Positions 43,534 through 56,113 are shown, counted from the first letter of the stretch. The stretch is DNA of 60,180 nucleotides from Guptibacillus algicola (GCF_020171805.1 NZ_JAIVAF010000008.1:1-60180), one strand, 5' to 3'. Program-made: numbers and translations. Notes: generated from the letters alone by a model not told the origin.

Positions 43534-44280
43534 TTATTCTCCCAGGGGATGACGTTGTCGGTAAATTTCGTACATCATTAATCCAGCTGCTACTGAGGCA
43601 TTAAGTGATGTTACTTTACCGGCCATTGGAAGGCTTACGAGAAAGTCACATTTATCTTTAATAAGGCGACCGATTCCTTTACCTTCACTACCAATAACAA
43701 GTCCAATCCCCATGTCGTATGACGCTTCTCGATAATCTTGTCCACCTTTAGCGTCTGTTCCTACAAACCAAATCCCTCTATCCTTCAGTTCATCCATCGT
43801 ACGAGCAAGATTCGTCACTCTCGCTACTGGTACATATTCGAGCGCCCCGGTTGATGACTTTGCAACTGTCGATGTGAGGCCAACAGCTCTCCGCTTAGGT
43901 ATAATCACACCATGTGCCCCAACTGAATCAGCCGTTCTCAAAATGGAACCAAGGTTGTGAGGGTCTTCGATTTCATCAAGAATTAGAAACAAAGGCTGCT
44001 CACCAGATTCCTCCGCCTTCTGAAAGAGATCTTCAAGATCTGCATATTCATATGCAGCAATCGAAGCAACTACGCCTTGATGATTTGATTCTCCTGAGAG
44101 TTGCTCTAACTTCTTCTTTGGCACAAATTGAACAAGAACATTTTGAGTCTTTGCTTTTTGTACAATAGGTTGAAGTGGCCCTTTTTGCGATCCTTCATTA
44201 ATCCAGATTTTATTTATTTCATGACCTGACTTTAGTGCTTCTAACACTGCATTTCGGCCTACGATAAACTCTTTACCCAT
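43534..44280 (-). CDS. rlmB: 23S rRNA 2'-O-ribose methyltransferase RlmB
   Basis: SPOUT/TrmH family, 248 residues. N-terminal L30e-like substrate-binding domain (1-~75). SPOUT motifs: [30 protein letters not shown] and [20 protein letters not shown]. Methylates the P-loop guanosine (2251, E. coli numbering) in its family. Eight-base overlap with mrnC. Confidence 0.94.
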   Translation of the reverse strand: MGKEFIVGRNAVLEALKSGHEINKIWINEGSQKGPLQPIVQKAKTQNVLVQFVPKKKLEQLSGESNHQGVVASIAAYEYADLEDLFQKAEESGEQPLFLILDEIEDPHNLGSILRTADSVGAHGVIIPKRRAVGLTSTVAKSSTGALEYVPVARVTNLARTMDELKDRGIWFVGTDAKGGQDYREASYDMGIGLVIGSEGKGIGRLIKDKCDFLVSLPMAGKVTSLNASVAAGLMMYEIYRQRHPLGE

Positions 44281-44692
44281 CAGTCTTCACTTCTTTCTTC
44301 GGTTGTTCCACAAATTTATAAAATTCTTCTAGTAGTTCATTCTGTCTTTCTTCATTTCCCTGTAAGTATAAGTATCCAAACAATGCTTCGAGAGCTGTAG
44401 AATACTTGTACGTGCTCACGGATGTATTCTTAGGAACAGTTCCTGATTTCGCGTTTCTCCCTCTACGGACAACTCCCTTTTCTTCTTCTGTGATCGCGTC
44501 CTTGTCCAAAAGATCGTGAAGAAAAGCCGCTTGAGCTTTGGCGGATACATACTTCGTAGCTGTTCGATGCAGCTGATTTGGTCTTATATGACCCAGCGAT
44601 AGAAGCCGCTCCCTAACGTGGATTTCAATCACTGAGTCACCCATATAAGCAAGAGCTAATGAATTTAGCTGTTTAACATCAATTTCTTTCAT
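44273..44692 (-). CDS. mrnC: Mini-ribonuclease 3
   Basis: 139 residues: an RNase III catalytic domain ([20 protein letters not shown]) without the double-stranded RNA binding domain. Matures 23S rRNA ends in B. subtilis. One-base overlap with cysS, as is usual in Bacillales. Confidence 0.95.
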   Translation of the reverse strand: MKEIDVKQLNSLALAYMGDSVIEIHVRERLLSLGHIRPNQLHRTATKYVSAKAQAAFLHDLLDKDAITEEEKGVVRRGRNAKSGTVPKNTSVSTYKYSTALEALFGYLYLQGNEERQNELLEEFYKFVEQPKKEVKTDG

Positions 44693-46095
44693 TACTCGCT
44701 CCTCTTCCAGCGAACACCCTGTGGTGTATCTTCCAAAAGAATTCCTTGTTCCTTTAATTCATCACGGATTTCATCCGCTCTAGCGAAATTCCGTTGCTTT
44801 CTAGCTTCATTTCGTTCTTCTATCAGTTGATCGATATCCTCATCGAGGAGACCTTGTTCTTGTTCAAAGGAAAGACCTAGCACAGATCCGAAATCCTTAA
44901 AGCGTTCTAGGAAGAGCTCTATGACCTCTTTAGATGAATTCGATTCTTGAAGATAAAGGTTTGCTTCCCTAGATAGTTCGAATAAAATTGAGATGGCGTT
45001 TGCTGTATTAAAGTCATCGTCCATTTCTGAAACAAACCGGTCATGATAGGTTTGAATCTTTTGTTTCCACTCATCAACATCTTTACCAAGGTCAGCACTT
45101 TTTTCAAATCGATGCGTTAAATTCTCAACCGTATCTTTGATTCGCGTTAATCCTGTCTTAGCACTTTGAAGGAGCTCATGGTTAAAGTTAATCGGATTTC
45201 GATAGTGTACGGATAACATAAAGAACCGAATAGCCTCTGGGTCATGTTGTTTGATTAAATCATGTACAAGCACGAAGTTACCGAGTGATTTAGACATCTT
45301 TTCGTTGTTTATATTGATATACCCGTTATGAAGCCAATAATTCGCAAAAGCTTTTCCAGTTAATGCTTCAGTTTGCGCTACTTCGTTCTCATGGTGTGGA
45401 AAAGCAAGGTCTTTACCACCTGCATGAATATCAATGGTATCTCCAAGATATTTCTGCGCCATCGCTGAGCACTCGATATGCCATCCAGGGCGACCTGCTC
45501 CCCAAGGACTCTCCCAAGAAATTTCGCCTTCTTTCGCTTGTTTCCATAGCGTAAAGTCCAACGGGTCTTCTTTTTTCTCTCCTACAACAATACGGGAACC
45601 AAGCTTAAGTTCATCGATTGATTGATGAGAAAGCTTTCCATACCCTTCGAATTCTCTCGTTCGAAAATACACATCACCTTCAGATTCATAAGCGAATCCT
45701 TTTTCAATCAAAGCAGAGATGAAGTGGATGATCTCATCCATGTTTTCTGTGACCCTAGGATGCTCATCCGCTTTTAGTACTCCTAACGCACCAACATCTT
45801 CATGGTAAGCATCGATAAAGCGCTCAGCAACTTCTGCGACTTCTGTTCCTAGCTCATTTGCAGCACGAATCAACTTATCGTCTACATCCGTGAAGTTGGA
45901 AACATAACGCACATCGTATCCTCTGTATTCAAGATAACGACGAACAACATCGAATACGATTGCTGGGCGTGCATTTCCTATATGAATATAGTTGTATACG
46001 GTAGGACCACAAACATACATCCTTACCTTTCCTTCTTCAATTGGCTCAAAGGATTCTTTTTTCTGTGTTACTGTGTTATATAGTCGAATCGCCAT
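44692..46095 (-). CDS. cysS: Cysteinyl-tRNA synthetase
   Basis: 467 residues, class I. Zinc/active-site [16 protein letters not shown], with the HIGN motif, second KMSKSLGN motif, zinc ligands in HIECSAMA and [13 protein letters not shown] at 46095 with GAGGAG upstream; the GTG at 46104 abuts the ribosome binding site. Starts inside the end of cysE (20-bp overlap), suggesting coupling. Confidence 0.97.
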   Translation of the reverse strand: MAIRLYNTVTQKKESFEPIEEGKVRMYVCGPTVYNYIHIGNARPAIVFDVVRRYLEYRGYDVRYVSNFTDVDDKLIRAANELGTEVAEVAERFIDAYHEDVGALGVLKADEHPRVTENMDEIIHFISALIEKGFAYESEGDVYFRTREFEGYGKLSHQSIDELKLGSRIVVGEKKEDPLDFTLWKQAKEGEISWESPWGAGRPGWHIECSAMAQKYLGDTIDIHAGGKDLAFPHHENEVAQTEALTGKAFANYWLHNGYININNEKMSKSLGNFVLVHDLIKQHDPEAIRFFMLSVHYRNPINFNHELLQSAKTGLTRIKDTVENLTHRFEKSADLGKDVDEWKQKIQTYHDRFVSEMDDDFNTANAISILFELSREANLYLQESNSSKEVIELFLERFKDFGSVLGLSFEQEQGLLDEDIDQLIEERNEARKQRNFARADEIRDELKEQGILLEDTPQGVRWKRSE

Positions 46096-46741
46096 CTTTT
46101 TCACTCCTCTTTCTTAGCTTCTCTATTTCTTCATGTAAAGCATGCATTTCTTTTTCCATCTGTTTAAATTTATCAGCGACTGGGTCAGGCATATTATGAT
46201 GCTCAAGATCATGTGGCACCTTTACTCCATTTTGGATGACGACTTTCCCAGGTATACCGACAACTGTCGAATTTGACGGGACATTCTGCAATACAACTGA
46301 TCCCGCTCCAACTTTGGAATTTTCTCCAATGGTAATGGAACCGAGAACTTTTGCTCCTGTCGCCACAAGCGTATTATCCTCTAAAGTAGGGTGACGCTTT
46401 CCTTTTTCTTTCCCCGTCCCTCCTAGGGTGACCCCCTGGAACAAGGTAACATTATTGCCTATTTCACACGTTTCTCCTATAACCACGCCCATACCGTGAT
46501 CAATAAAGCAGCGTTCACCAATCGTCGCTCCAGGATGAATTTCAATTCCTGTAAAAAACCGACTAATCTGAGAAACGAATCGTGCCAAAAAGAAAAACTT
46601 CTTCTTCCAAAACCAATGAGCAAACCTATGTGACCAGATGGCATGAAGTCCTGCATAAGTTAAAATCACTTCAAAGTAACTTCTAGCAGCAGGATCTTGA
46701 TCAAATACAACATCTATATCCTGTTTCATTGTCTTCCACAC
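46076..46741 (-). CDS. cysE: Serine O-acetyltransferase
   Basis: 221 residues, hexapeptide-repeat acyltransferase; first step of cysteine synthesis from serine and acetyl-CoA. [28 protein letters not shown] and [17 protein letters not shown] carry the catalytic His and Asp and the acetyl-CoA loop. The start is probably GTG at 46741, 9 nt after GGGAGGG; the ATG at 46750 lies directly on that site, and the frame to 46810 runs through the T-box terminator. Confidence 0.95.
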   Translation of the reverse strand: MWKTMKQDIDVVFDQDPAARSYFEVILTYAGLHAIWSHRFAHWFWKKKFFFLARFVSQISRFFTGIEIHPGATIGERCFIDHGMGVVIGETCEIGNNVTLFQGVTLGGTGKEKGKRHPTLEDNTLVATGAKVLGSITIGENSKVGAGSVVLQNVPSNSTVVGIPGKVVIQNGVKVPHDLEHHNMPDPVADKFKQMEKEMHALHEEIEKLRKRSEKDGDSTI

Positions 46742-46780
46742 TGGATTCATCCCTCCCTTTTTTATTAACCTCAGCTTATT

Positions 46781-46825
46781 AAAAAAAGCGCCTCTGTGTG
46801 ATTGAATCAATCACACAGAGACGCT
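46781..46825 (-). terminator. T-box terminator before cysE
   Basis: Minus strand AAGCGTCTCTGTGTGATTG pairs with CAATCACACAGAGGCGCTT (near perfect, one G-U) followed by TTTTTTT. Confidence 0.92.
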
Positions 46826-47030
46826 TATCGCGTGGTTCCACTCTGTTTTATATCTCCTAATAGGAAATACCTTTCCCCATTAACGGCGGTTACCGCTCCT
46901 ACATACTATCCTAGACAGGAGGTTCTGTAGAAGACTCAGAGGTGCATTTCAGTGAAGACATCCTTAAGCCGCTTTCAGCCACGTCGGCTCTCTCTAAAAA
47001 GAATGCGAATCACTTACTTCTCCTCATCAT
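46781..47030 (-). promoter_or_regulatory. T-box leader, cysteine-specific, for cysE-cysS
   Basis: The T-box sequence AGAGTGGAACCACGCG is at 46829-46844 (core TGGAACCACGCG, 46829-46840). A specifier-loop-like GAAATGCACC places a UGC (Cys) codon at 46944-46946, followed by a purine. The terminator hairpin is at 46781-46825. Uncharged tRNA-Cys is expected to stabilise the antiterminator and switch on cysE-cysS-mrnC-rlmB-rae1. Confidence 0.92.
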
Positions 47031-47051
47031 CGTTTAGTATTTAGTTATCGC

Positions 47052-48521
47052 TTAGGATTGACTTAATGCAATAACCTGATTCAATCGAGCCTTAACTGTT
47101 TCTCTACCTAACAACGAAATAGCATTTGGTAGCTCTGGACCATGCGTTTCGCCAGTCGTTGCTACACGGATTGGCATAAATAGCTTCTTCCCTTTATGGC
47201 CAGTAGCTTTTTGTGTTGCTTTAATAGCTGCCTTAATTTCACCTGGTTGAAAATCAGCAACCTCTTCAAGTTGATGAAGGAAGCCTTCCATTACTTCAGG
47301 AACTTGTTCTTCATTCAATACAGCTAATGCTTCTTCATTATAATTAATTTCTTGCTTAAAGAACAACTCTGTAAGCTCAACAATTTCTTTCCCATAATGA
47401 AGTTGCTCTTGATAAAGGGAGATTAGCTCTTGCGCCCATTGTTGTTGTTCAGCTGTCATTTCTTCAGGTAGTCGACCTGCTTCGATTAAGTGTGGAAGCG
47501 CAAGGTCTACTACACGCTCAAGGCTAGCAGCTTTAATATACTGGTTATTCATCCAGTAGAGCTTTTGTGAATCGAAAACTGCTGGTGATGTTGATAAACG
47601 TTCAGCATCGAAGATTTCGATAAGCTCTTCTTTCGTAAATACTTCCTCTTCGCCCTTCGGTGACCAGCCAAGTAGCGTGATAAAGTTAAATAACGCTTCA
47701 GGAAGGAAGCCTAAATCATGATATTGCTCGATGTATTGAACGATTGACTTATCACGTTTACTCAACTTCTTCTTCTGATCATTCACAATCAGCGTCATAT
47801 GACCGAATTTAGGAGGCTCAAAACCGAATGCTTCATAAATCATTAACTGTTTTGGAGTGTTAGAGATATGATCGTCTCCACGTAGAACATGAGAGATTTT
47901 CATATAATGATCGTCTAACGCAACCGCGTAGTTGTATGTTGGAATTCCGTTCTTTTTGACAATAACGAAATCACCAATGCCGTTTGATTCAAAGGAAACA
48001 CGATCTTTCACAATATCATCAAAGGAGAACTCTTTATCACGAGGTACCGCAAAACGAATGCTCGGCTGGCGTCCTTCAGCTTCTAGTTCATCACGTTTTT
48101 CTTGTGTTAGATGGCGACATTTACCAGAGTAACGAGGCATCTCTCCACGTGCACGTTGAGCTTCTCGCTCTGCTTCTAGCTCATCTTCTGTACAATAGCA
48201 CTTGTACGCAAGATTTTTCTCAAGAAGTTCAGTCGTGTGCTTCGTATAGATATCAAGACGTTCCATCTGACGGTAAGGTCCATACTCACCCTCTTTGTCG
48301 ATGCTTTCATCCCAATCCATACCTAGCCATTTTAAATAATCAAGTTGATTCTGTTCGCCACCCTCAACGTTTCGAGTTTGGTCTGTATCCTCGATTCTAA
48401 TAATAAACTTACCGTTTTGGCTTCTTGCGAACAGATAGTTAAACAATGCAGTACGAGCATTACCTATATGTAAATACCCCGTTGGACTCGGTGCATAACG
48501 CACCCTAACTTCGTTTCCCAT
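47052..48521 (-). CDS. gltX: Glutamyl-tRNA synthetase (non-discriminating type likely)
   Basis: 489 residues, class I. HIGH-type motif [17 protein letters not shown], and KLSKRDKS as KMSKS equivalent. In Bacillus the enzyme also charges tRNA-Gln for GatCAB conversion; this is inferred, not visible. ATG at 48521 with GGTGGTG upstream. Separated from ispF by 67 bp containing TTGACC- and TAAAAT-like words with poor spacing. Confidence 0.96.
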   Translation of the reverse strand: MGNEVRVRYAPSPTGYLHIGNARTALFNYLFARSQNGKFIIRIEDTDQTRNVEGGEQNQLDYLKWLGMDWDESIDKEGEYGPYRQMERLDIYTKHTTELLEKNLAYKCYCTEDELEAEREAQRARGEMPRYSGKCRHLTQEKRDELEAEGRQPSIRFAVPRDKEFSFDDIVKDRVSFESNGIGDFVIVKKNGIPTYNYAVALDDHYMKISHVLRGDDHISNTPKQLMIYEAFGFEPPKFGHMTLIVNDQKKKLSKRDKSIVQYIEQYHDLGFLPEALFNFITLLGWSPKGEEEVFTKEELIEIFDAERLSTSPAVFDSQKLYWMNNQYIKAASLERVVDLALPHLIEAGRLPEEMTAEQQQWAQELISLYQEQLHYGKEIVELTELFFKQEINYNEEALAVLNEEQVPEVMEGFLHQLEEVADFQPGEIKAAIKATQKATGHKGKKLFMPIRVATTGETHGPELPNAISLLGRETVKARLNQVIALSQS

Positions 48522-48588
48522 TTTATACACCACCATTAATTTTATCTTTAACTGTCTTATTATTTTACCATTAGAGTCAAATTATCGG

Positions 48589-49062
48589 TCAACTGGTTTG
48601 TAGTAATACAACTACTTCTGTTGCGATTCCCTCTCCTCGACCAGTGAACCCTAGTTTTTCTGAAGTTGTAGCTTTCACATTCACTTGATCAACATCCGCT
48701 TCAAGAAGTTCTGCAATCACTTCTCTCATCGCAGAGATGTGAGGTGCCATTTTGGGCATCTGTGCAATAATCGTACAATCTACGTTACCAAGAACATAGC
48801 CTTTTCCTTTTACAATCTTAAAAACGTGCCGCAGAAGTTCTTTCGAATCAGCATCTTTAAATGCTTCATCTGTATCAGGAAAATGCTTACCAATATCCCC
48901 TTCTCCGATAGCACCAAGACAGGCATCTGCGACCGAATGCAGTAAGACATCTGCATCTGAATGGCCTAGAAGACCTTTTTCAAAGGGAATTGTTATACCT
49001 CCAATAATACATGGACGCCCTTCAACAAGCTGGTGCACATCAAATCCATGTCCAATCCTCAT
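48589..49062 (-). CDS. ispF: 2-C-methyl-D-erythritol 2,4-cyclodiphosphate synthase
   Basis: 157 residues, MEP isoprenoid pathway. Zinc-binding GHGFDVHQL and [19 protein letters not shown], and the C-terminal [15 protein letters not shown]. One-base overlap with ispD. Confidence 0.97.
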   Translation of the reverse strand: MRIGHGFDVHQLVEGRPCIIGGITIPFEKGLLGHSDADVLLHSVADACLGAIGEGDIGKHFPDTDEAFKDADSKELLRHVFKIVKGKGYVLGNVDCTIIAQMPKMAPHISAMREVIAELLEADVDQVNVKATTSEKLGFTGRGEGIATEVVVLLQTS

Positions 49063-49754
49063 TATGCTCCACTCTCCTTTTTCTCTCTTAAAATAGCTCT
49101 AGCGAAAATTAGATCTTCAGGAGTTGTTAGTTTCACATTCCAGTAGTCACCTGGAATAACCTTTACGGTCCGTCCGTTCATTTCTACGAGACTTGCATCA
49201 TCTGTCCCAATGATATTATTTTCTTCAGCCCATCTATGAATGTCTTTTATGATAGAAAGACGAAAAGCCTGCGGAGTTTGAACTGCCCACAAGCTTGATC
49301 GATCGATGGTTTTATCAACCGTTAAATCACTGACCTGCTTTACGGTATCCTTAACCGGTACAGCGACGATCGCACCGTCATATGTAGATGCAGCTTGCGC
49401 TAATTTAAAAGCCACTTCAAGAGTGAAAAATGGTCGGGCTCCATCATGAATGAGAACGATCTTATCTCCATCTAGTGCTTTTAGACCTTCATATACACTT
49501 TGCTGCCGCTCTTTTCCACCTGTAACAACCTTTGTGACCTTTGTGAGCCCATACTCTTCGATCAACATATTGAAATCTTCATGTTCGCGTTCATTCACTG
49601 CTAAGACAATTTCCTCACAGTGTAAGTCACTCTGAAAAACCGATATCGTATGAACGATAATCGGCTTTTCATCAAGCATGATAAATTGTTTATTTTTCCC
49701 TGCATTCATTCGCTTCCCCTGGCCTGCTGCAGGTATAACAACAGAATACTTCAA
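49062..49754 (-). CDS. ispD: 2-C-methyl-D-erythritol 4-phosphate cytidylyltransferase
   Basis: 230 residues, MEP pathway. Nucleotide-binding [19 protein letters not shown] with the catalytic Arg and Lys; [10 protein letters not shown] and GTDDASLVE. Followed directly by ispF, forming two steps of one pathway. Confidence 0.97.
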   Translation of the reverse strand: MKYSVVIPAAGQGKRMNAGKNKQFIMLDEKPIIVHTISVFQSDLHCEEIVLAVNEREHEDFNMLIEEYGLTKVTKVVTGGKERQQSVYEGLKALDGDKIVLIHDGARPFFTLEVAFKLAQAASTYDGAIVAVPVKDTVKQVSDLTVDKTIDRSSLWAVQTPQAFRLSIIKDIHRWAEENNIIGTDDASLVEMNGRTVKVIPGDYWNVKLTTPEDLIFARAILREKKESGA

Positions 49755-49779
49755 ACCTAGAACCCCCGTTACCTATCCC

Positions 49780-50889
49780 CTAGAGCGCTTTTTCTAGCAA
49801 CTTGGGCTTGGCAAAAATCATACGCCCCGCAGATGTTTGCAATACGCTCGTCACAAGAACATCGATTGTCTTACCAATGTAGTCTCTTCCATCTTCTACT
49901 ACAATCATTGTACCATCATCCAGGTAAGCCACTCCCTGGTTATACTCTTTGCCGTCCTTAATCACCTGAACATTAAGCTCTTCTCCCGGAAGAACAACTG
50001 GCTTAACTGCATTTGCGAGATCATTGATATTTAGAACTTGAACCTTTTGTAGTTCACATACTTTGTTAAGGTTGAAGTCATTTGTAACGACCATACCATT
50101 AACAAGTTTAGCAAGTTTCACGAGCTTACTGTCTACTTCTTGTATATCTTCAAAGTCACCTTCGTATATTTCAACATTAACGGCAAGCTCTTTTTGTATC
50201 TTGTTTAGAATATCTAGACCTCGACGTCCTCTATTTCTCTTCAGTACATCAGAAGAATCAGCTATATGTTGAAGTTCTTCAAGTACAAATTGAGGGATCA
50301 CAAGGGTTCCTTCAAGGAAACCAGTCTGACAAATATCAGCGATTCGTCCGTCGATAATTACGCTAGTATCAAGAATCTTTAATTTCGATGAGCCAGAGTC
50401 AATGTCAGGTTCATCAGAATCTTTCTTCTTCTCTCTACCTCTGTTGTTATTGAATAGGTTAATAAGTTCATCTCGTTTCTTAAACCCAACCTGGAATCCA
50501 AAGTAACCACAGAGCACACTAATAAAGATAGGCAGAACGTTGCTAACGACTGGCAGCTTAATCTCAGCCAGAGGCATATTAATTAAAAATGCAACTATAA
50601 GTCCAATAATCAGCCCAATTGTCCCAAACAAAACATCACCAACAGGTGCTTTAACAACCTTCTCTTCAATAATGCGAATAAAGTCAACGATATAATCTGT
50701 TATCCAAAAAGTTGCTAGGAAAAATAGCACCGCTCCAATCACAGCACCTGCATAAGAGTTACTGAAAACGGATGGTATGTCCCCTATATTGAGTAATTGA
50801 ATAAATTCTGGTAAATAAACTAAGCCCAGTGCTCCGCCTAAAATGATAAAAAATAACTGAATGATCCACTTTATCATTGACGTTTTCAC
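49780..50889 (-). CDS. Membrane PIN-TRAM protein (YacL family)
   Basis: 369 residues. Four transmembrane helices in the first ~130 residues, a charged linker, a PIN nuclease-like domain ([36 protein letters not shown] with the expected Asp residues) and a C-terminal TRAM domain. Matches B. subtilis YacL; no function is firmly known to me. AGAAGGAGGTG upstream. Confidence 0.9.
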   Translation of the reverse strand: MKTSMIKWIIQLFFIILGGALGLVYLPEFIQLLNIGDIPSVFSNSYAGAVIGAVLFFLATFWITDYIVDFIRIIEEKVVKAPVGDVLFGTIGLIIGLIVAFLINMPLAEIKLPVVSNVLPIFISVLCGYFGFQVGFKKRDELINLFNNNRGREKKKDSDEPDIDSGSSKLKILDTSVIIDGRIADICQTGFLEGTLVIPQFVLEELQHIADSSDVLKRNRGRRGLDILNKIQKELAVNVEIYEGDFEDIQEVDSKLVKLAKLVNGMVVTNDFNLNKVCELQKVQVLNINDLANAVKPVVLPGEELNVQVIKDGKEYNQGVAYLDDGTMIVVEDGRDYIGKTIDVLVTSVLQTSAGRMIFAKPKLLEKAL

Positions 50890-51036
50890 CTCCTTCTATC
50901 ATTATATACAATTTACTAAAATTGAAACGTTATTCTTGAAGTTTGCGAATTTTATAGTATGATAATAGGTTAGCTTTTATTCCAATAAATTAATTATAGA
51001 GTAGCACAGCCCCTATTGAATGTCTATTTGTTCGCC

Positions 51037-52098
51037 CTATATATGCCGGTCTACAAACAGTTGTTCTTGAATCCGTTTCAAGCCTGCCTTTATCTTTTTC
51101 GCGCGAATTTCTCCAATTCCTTCTACCTTATCCAACTCTTCGATAGAAGCTGTTGAGATATCATTAAGGTTCCCAAAGCTCGCAACGAGGTTTTCTATGA
51201 TATTGGAAGGTAAACGAGGAATCTTATGTAGAATCCGGTACCCTCTCGGTTTAACAGCTTCGTTTTGTTCTTCGTAACCCAATATCTTCATAATTGAATG
51301 ATCTTCAAGTAGATCATCACTCGTCAATTTCTTGAGTCTTTTCATAACATCTGCAGGTGTTTCATCAACATCTTTAACATAATCCCCGATGAGCCACCTA
51401 GCCTCAGCTTCAAGGTTTGTAACCAACTCTTCCATTTGCATACTGATTAAGCGGCCTTCTGTGCCAAGCTCATTAATATAATTTAATATCTCCTGCTTAA
51501 TTCTGAGCACCATCTCTATTCTATGAATAACCTGCGCTACCTCTTGCAAGGTGGCAAGCTCTTCAAATTCAAGAGCACCAAGATCCGTAATTCCTTGATC
51601 TAACACTGATTTGTACTTTTCTAGCGTCTGCATCGCCTGGTTGGCTTTCGTTAAAATAACGCCGATCTCTTTCAATGAATAGCGAATGCTGCCTTGATAA
51701 AGGGTAATAACATTCCTTCTTTGAGATATTGAAATCACTAGATTGCCTGTTTGCTTGGCAACACGTTCTGCTGTTCGGTGGCGGATCCCGGTTTCCGTTG
51801 AGGGAATTGCTGTGTCAGGAATTAACTGCGTGTTCGCATAAAGGATTTTATTCGCCTCTTTATTAAGAATAATGGCGCCATCCATTTTTGCTAGTTCATA
51901 GAGGTACGCGGGGGTAAAGCGGCAGTCGATCGAAAACCCACCATCTACTAAATCTTGAACCTTTCCGTTATATCCAACAACGATGAGTCCTCCTGTTTTC
52001 GCTCGTAAAATATTATCTATACCATGCCTTAACATCGTACCTGGAGCAACAATCTTTAAGATGTCATTGATAACCTCCTGCTTTTTTTCTACCTCCAT
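51037..52098 (-). CDS. disA: Diadenylate cyclase DisA
   Basis: 353 residues. Makes cyclic di-AMP and scans DNA during sporulation. DAC domain with DGA in [10 protein letters not shown] and RHR in [13 protein letters not shown]; linker helices; C-terminal helix-hairpin-helix [18 protein letters not shown]. 3 bp after radA. Confidence 0.96.
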   Translation of the reverse strand: MEVEKKQEVINDILKIVAPGTMLRHGIDNILRAKTGGLIVVGYNGKVQDLVDGGFSIDCRFTPAYLYELAKMDGAIILNKEANKILYANTQLIPDTAIPSTETGIRHRTAERVAKQTGNLVISISQRRNVITLYQGSIRYSLKEIGVILTKANQAMQTLEKYKSVLDQGITDLGALEFEELATLQEVAQVIHRIEMVLRIKQEILNYINELGTEGRLISMQMEELVTNLEAEARWLIGDYVKDVDETPADVMKRLKKLTSDDLLEDHSIMKILGYEEQNEAVKPRGYRILHKIPRLPSNIIENLVASFGNLNDISTASIEELDKVEGIGEIRAKKIKAGLKRIQEQLFVDRHI

Positions 52099-52101
52099 CA
52101 G

Positions 52102-53478
52102 TTACCCTCCCAATGCTTCGTTTAGTGCTTCATCTACGGTTTGGACACCTACAACCTGTATGCCTTTTGGAAATGTCCATCCTCCAATATTCTTCTGTGG
52201 AATAATTGCCCGCTCAAACCCAAGTTTAGCCGCTTCTTGCACGCGTTGTTCTATTCTAGATACTCGTCTTATTTCTCCTGTGAGGCCGATCTCTCCTACA
52301 ACAATATCCGTAGCTCTCGTTGGTTTATCTCGGAAACTGGATGCAACAGAGACAGCGATTGCTAGATCGATTGCTGGCTCATCTAACCTTACCCCACCCG
52401 CTACGTTGAGGTAAGCATCTTGATTTTGAAGCAATAATCCAACCCTTTTCTCAAGAACCGCCATTAATAAGGAAACACGGTTATGATCGATTCCAGTCGC
52501 AGTTCTTCTAGGGTTACCAAAACTAGTTGGTGATATAAGTGCTTGAATTTCTACTAAAACTGTTCTTGTTCCTTCCATGGAAGCGACTACTGTTGAGCCG
52601 GCTGCTCCTGAAGACCGCTCTTCAAGAAAGATCTCAGAAGGATTAAGAACTTCTTCTAGTCCATCTTCTTTCATTTCAAAAACACCTATTTCATTCGTGG
52701 AGCCAAATCTATTTTTGACACCCCGAAGAATTCTAAATGTATGATGGCGTTCCCCTTCAAAATATAAAACGGCATCGACCATATGCTCAAGAAGACGCGG
52801 TCCTGCAATTGCTCCTTCTTTTGTTACGTGACCTACAATGAAAATAGCGATCCCTCGAGTTTTCGCAATCCTCATCAGCTGTGAGGTACATTCTCTAACC
52901 TGAGAAACGCTTCCTGGTGCAGATGTAACTTCCGATCGAAAGATAGTCTGAATTGAATCAATTATGACGAGTTGAGGCTCTATTTCATCTATCGCTTTAC
53001 TAATATACTCTAAATCAGTCTCCGCTAATACAAATAGTTTTTCAGCGTCTACTCCTAAACGATCTGCTCGAAGCTTCGTTTGCTTCACCGACTCTTCACC
53101 AGATATATATAAAACTGGATGATCTCTGTCTGCGAGTTTTGAAGAAGTTTGTAGTAATAACGTTGACTTCCCTATCCCAGGGTCGCCCCCTACTAATGCG
53201 AGAGATCCAGGCACAATACCTCCACCCAGCACACGATCAAGCTCAACGATACCTGTTAATATTCGATCCTCTTTTTCCTTTTTAACGTTCCGAATCGATT
53301 CAGGCTTGCTTGTTGTTGTTGAATCACTGGACGTTACAAATCTCCTGCGATCATTCTCTGTTGGCACAAATTCTTCGACCATCGTATTCCACTGGTGACA
53401 TCCTGGACATTTACCCATCCATTTAGGAGATTCATACCCACAATCCTGACACATAAATTTCGTCTTTTTCTTAGCCAT
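52102..53478 (-). CDS. radA: DNA repair protein RadA (Sms)
   Basis: 458 residues. C4 zinc finger [18 protein letters not shown], RecA-like ATPase with Walker [13 protein letters not shown] and the RadA-specific KNRFG motif, and a Lon-protease-like C-terminal domain. ATG at 53478 with GAGGAAGAAC upstream; the longer frame to 53508 has no homology. Separated from clpC by a terminator and a 16-bp palindrome. Confidence 0.96.
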   Translation of the reverse strand: MAKKKTKFMCQDCGYESPKWMGKCPGCHQWNTMVEEFVPTENDRRRFVTSSDSTTTSKPESIRNVKKEKEDRILTGIVELDRVLGGGIVPGSLALVGGDPGIGKSTLLLQTSSKLADRDHPVLYISGEESVKQTKLRADRLGVDAEKLFVLAETDLEYISKAIDEIEPQLVIIDSIQTIFRSEVTSAPGSVSQVRECTSQLMRIAKTRGIAIFIVGHVTKEGAIAGPRLLEHMVDAVLYFEGERHHTFRILRGVKNRFGSTNEIGVFEMKEDGLEEVLNPSEIFLEERSSGAAGSTVVASMEGTRTVLVEIQALISPTSFGNPRRTATGIDHNRVSLLMAVLEKRVGLLLQNQDAYLNVAGGVRLDEPAIDLAIAVSVASSFRDKPTRATDIVVGEIGLTGEIRRVSRIEQRVQEAAKLGFERAIIPQKNIGGWTFPKGIQVVGVQTVDEALNEALGG

Positions 53479-53538
53479 GTTCTTCCTCACCTTCACTTTA
53501 CCGAACACTTTTTCTTATATTATCATATCACAATTTTC

Positions 53539-53554
53539 AAGGTCATATGACCTT
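53539..53554. repeat. 16-bp perfect palindrome upstream of radA
   Basis: AAGGTCATATGACCTT, centred 69 bp before the radA start and just upstream of A/T-rich promoter-like sequence (TATGATAATAT). No known regulator is assigned; it looks like an operator rather than a terminator because there is no loop or T tract. Confidence 0.7.
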
Positions 53555-53629
53555 ACTACGGTTGCTTATGTAGTGGAAAATATTGATCTATATCCTTTTC
53601 CCTTAAATGACTCGAAACATGCCTATCAA

Positions 53630-53663
53630 AATAAGAAAACCGGAAGACAGCAGCCTTCCGGTT
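53630..53663 (-). terminator. Terminator of the clpC operon
   Basis: Perfect 9-bp stem AACCGGAAG / CTTCCGGTT with an 8-nt loop and a minus-strand TTTTCTTATTTT tail, 8 nt after the clpC stop. Confidence 0.85.
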
Positions 53664-53671
53664 CAATCATT

Positions 53672-56113
53672 TTACTTAGATGTCGCTCCAGACAACGTTT
53701 CAACAACAAAATCATCATTATTGTAGTCGATTTTCACACGCTGTCCTTTCTCAATGTTCCCTTTTAATAGCTCTTCAGAGAGACGATCTTCAATGTGACG
53801 TTGAAGTGCTCTTCTTAGTGGACGAGCTCCATAGTCTGGATCGTAGCCTTCTTCTGCAATCTTGTCGAGAGCAGGATCGGAAAGCTCAAAATCGATACCA
53901 TGGTCTGAAAGACGAGTTTTAAGCTGGTTCGCCATGAGTACGATGATTTCTTTCAAGTGTTTCTTCTCAAGTGAGTGGAACACAATGATTTCATCGATAC
54001 GGTTCAAGAATTCTGGACGGAACGTCTTCTTCAGCTCATCCATTACTTTACCTTTCATATCATTGTACTCTTCGCCTTCAGATCCTGTTGTAAAGCCAAC
54101 GTACTTATTACGCTTCAATGTGCTGGCCCCTACGTTCGAAGTCATAATAACGACTGTATTACGGAAATCAACTACACGCCCTTTAGAATCTGTTAAACGT
54201 CCATCTTCTAACACTTGTAGAAGGATGTTAAATACATCTGGGTGTGCTTTTTCAATTTCATCTAGCAAGATAACGGAATATGGTTTACGTCTAACCTTTT
54301 CAGTAAGTTGACCACCTTCTTCATACCCAACATAGCCTGGAGGTGAACCTACTAGCCTTGACGTTGCATGTTTTTCCATGTACTCAGACATGTCGATCCT
54401 AATAACTGAATCTTCTTCACCAAATAGGGTTTCAGCTACTGCTCTCGCAAGTTCTGTTTTACCTACACCAGTAGGTCCTAAGAAAATGAATGATCCAATC
54501 GGTCGCTTTGGATCTTTAAGACCCGCTCGTGCTCTGCGTACTGCTTTTGAGATTGATTTAACAGCTTCTTCTTGACCGATCAAGCGATTATGAAGGATTT
54601 CTTCCATTTTCAACAAACGCTCTGTTTCCTGTTCTTCGAGTTTCGAAACAGGGATTCCAGTCCAGTTAGCTACGACAATCGCAATATCATCAGGGGAAAC
54701 TTCCTGATTCTCTTTACCTTGCTTTTCTTTCCATTCTTTCTTCGTTTGCTCAAGCTCTTCTCTCAAGCGTTGCTCAGAATCTCGTAAAGATGCTGCTTTC
54801 TCAAACTCTTGACTCTGAACAGCTGCATCTTTCTCTTTCCTTACTTCCTCAAGTTTTTTATCTAGTTCTTTCAAGTTTGGAGGAGCTGTATAGGAACGCA
54901 GGCGTACTTTTGAAGCAGCCTCATCAATTAAGTCGATCGCTTTGTCCGGAAGGAAACGATCAGAAATATATCGATCAGAAAGTTTCACTGCAGCGTCGAT
55001 CGCTTCGTCTGTAATCGTTACACGATGGTGCGCTTCATAACGATCTCGTAGACCTTTTAGAATTAGCGCTGATTCATCACTTGTAGGTTCGTTTACCTGA
55101 ATCGGTTGGAAACGACGTTCTAACGCTGCGTCCTTCTCAATGTATTTTCTATACTCATCAAGCGTAGTGGCACCGATACATTGAAGCTCTCCACGTGCTA
55201 GAGCAGGTTTTAAGATGTTAGAAGCATCGATTGCACCTTCTGCTCCTCCTGCACCAATCAGCGTGTGAAGCTCATCAATAAAGAGAATGATGTTTCCAGC
55301 CTGGCGAATTTCATCCATCACTTTCTTTAAACGATCTTCGAATTCACCACGGTATTTTGTACCAGCTACTACTGTACCCATATCTAGCGTCATAACACGC
55401 TTATCACGAAGCGTTTCTGGTACTTCATTATTTATAATCTGTTGAGCAAGACCTTCAGCAATAGCGGTTTTACCTACACCTGGTTCACCGATAAGAACTG
55501 GGTTATTCTTTGTTCTACGGCTCAACACTTCGATTACACGTTCGATTTCCTTGCTTCGACCAATAACTGGGTCAAGACCACCATCACGTGCAATTACAGT
55601 AAGATCACGAGCAAGACCATCTAGGGTTGGTGTATTTGCACTTGCCCCAGCTCCCTGGTGGCTAGATGAAGAACTCTCGTTACTACCTAGAAGTTGTAGA
55701 ACCTGTTGTCGAGCCTTGTTCAAGCTAACGCCAAGGTTGTTAAGAACTCGTGCTGCTACGCCTTCACCTTCACGGATTAGACCTAACAAGATATGCTCTG
55801 TGCCAACATAAGAATGACTTAGTTTACGAGCTTCATCCATTGATAGTTCGATCACCTTTTTTGCACGAGGTGTATAGTGAATGGATTGAACAGAATCCTG
55901 TCCTCTTCCAATTAGTTTCTCTACTTCTTTTTGGATCTTTTCTGAACCAAGTCCAAGAGCAGTCAATGCCTTAGCAGCTATCCCTTCACCTTCACGAATC
56001 AAGCCTAATAGGATATGTTCTGTCCCGACATTGTTATGACCAAGACGAATGGCTTCTTCCTGCGCTAATGCGAGCACTTTTTGAGCACGCTCTGTAAATC
56101 GTCCAAACATCAT
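53672..56113 (-). CDS. clpC: ATP-dependent Clp protease ATPase ClpC
   Basis: 813 residues, Hsp100 unfoldase for ClpP. N domain with two repeats (1-~145), D1 Walker [10 protein letters not shown], middle domain with a UVR-type motif ([15 protein letters not shown]), D2 Walker [10 protein letters not shown], and the ClpP-binding loop region near VGFTTGSEG. Directed by McsB-phosphorylated arginine and adaptors. Tandem ATG at 56113/56110; GGAGGG upstream. Overlaps mcsB by 4 bp. Confidence 0.98.
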   Translation of the reverse strand: MMFGRFTERAQKVLALAQEEAIRLGHNNVGTEHILLGLIREGEGIAAKALTALGLGSEKIQKEVEKLIGRGQDSVQSIHYTPRAKKVIELSMDEARKLSHSYVGTEHILLGLIREGEGVAARVLNNLGVSLNKARQQVLQLLGSNESSSSSHQGAGASANTPTLDGLARDLTVIARDGGLDPVIGRSKEIERVIEVLSRRTKNNPVLIGEPGVGKTAIAEGLAQQIINNEVPETLRDKRVMTLDMGTVVAGTKYRGEFEDRLKKVMDEIRQAGNIILFIDELHTLIGAGGAEGAIDASNILKPALARGELQCIGATTLDEYRKYIEKDAALERRFQPIQVNEPTSDESALILKGLRDRYEAHHRVTITDEAIDAAVKLSDRYISDRFLPDKAIDLIDEAASKVRLRSYTAPPNLKELDKKLEEVRKEKDAAVQSQEFEKAASLRDSEQRLREELEQTKKEWKEKQGKENQEVSPDDIAIVVANWTGIPVSKLEEQETERLLKMEEILHNRLIGQEEAVKSISKAVRRARAGLKDPKRPIGSFIFLGPTGVGKTELARAVAETLFGEEDSVIRIDMSEYMEKHATSRLVGSPPGYVGYEEGGQLTEKVRRKPYSVILLDEIEKAHPDVFNILLQVLEDGRLTDSKGRVVDFRNTVVIMTSNVGASTLKRNKYVGFTTGSEGEEYNDMKGKVMDELKKTFRPEFLNRIDEIIVFHSLEKKHLKEIIVLMANQLKTRLSDHGIDFELSDPALDKIAEEGYDPDYGARPLRRALQRHIEDRLSEELLKGNIEKGQRVKIDYNNDDFVVETLSGATSK

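Noticed and set aside
46742-46810. N-terminal extension of cysE
   Set aside because: The extra codons lie in the T-box terminator; the GTG at 46741 has the ribosome binding site and fits orthologues.
52102-52141. Possible overlap or frameshift at the radA-disA junction
   Set aside because: radA ends and disA begins with a normal 3-bp gap; both proteins are full length.
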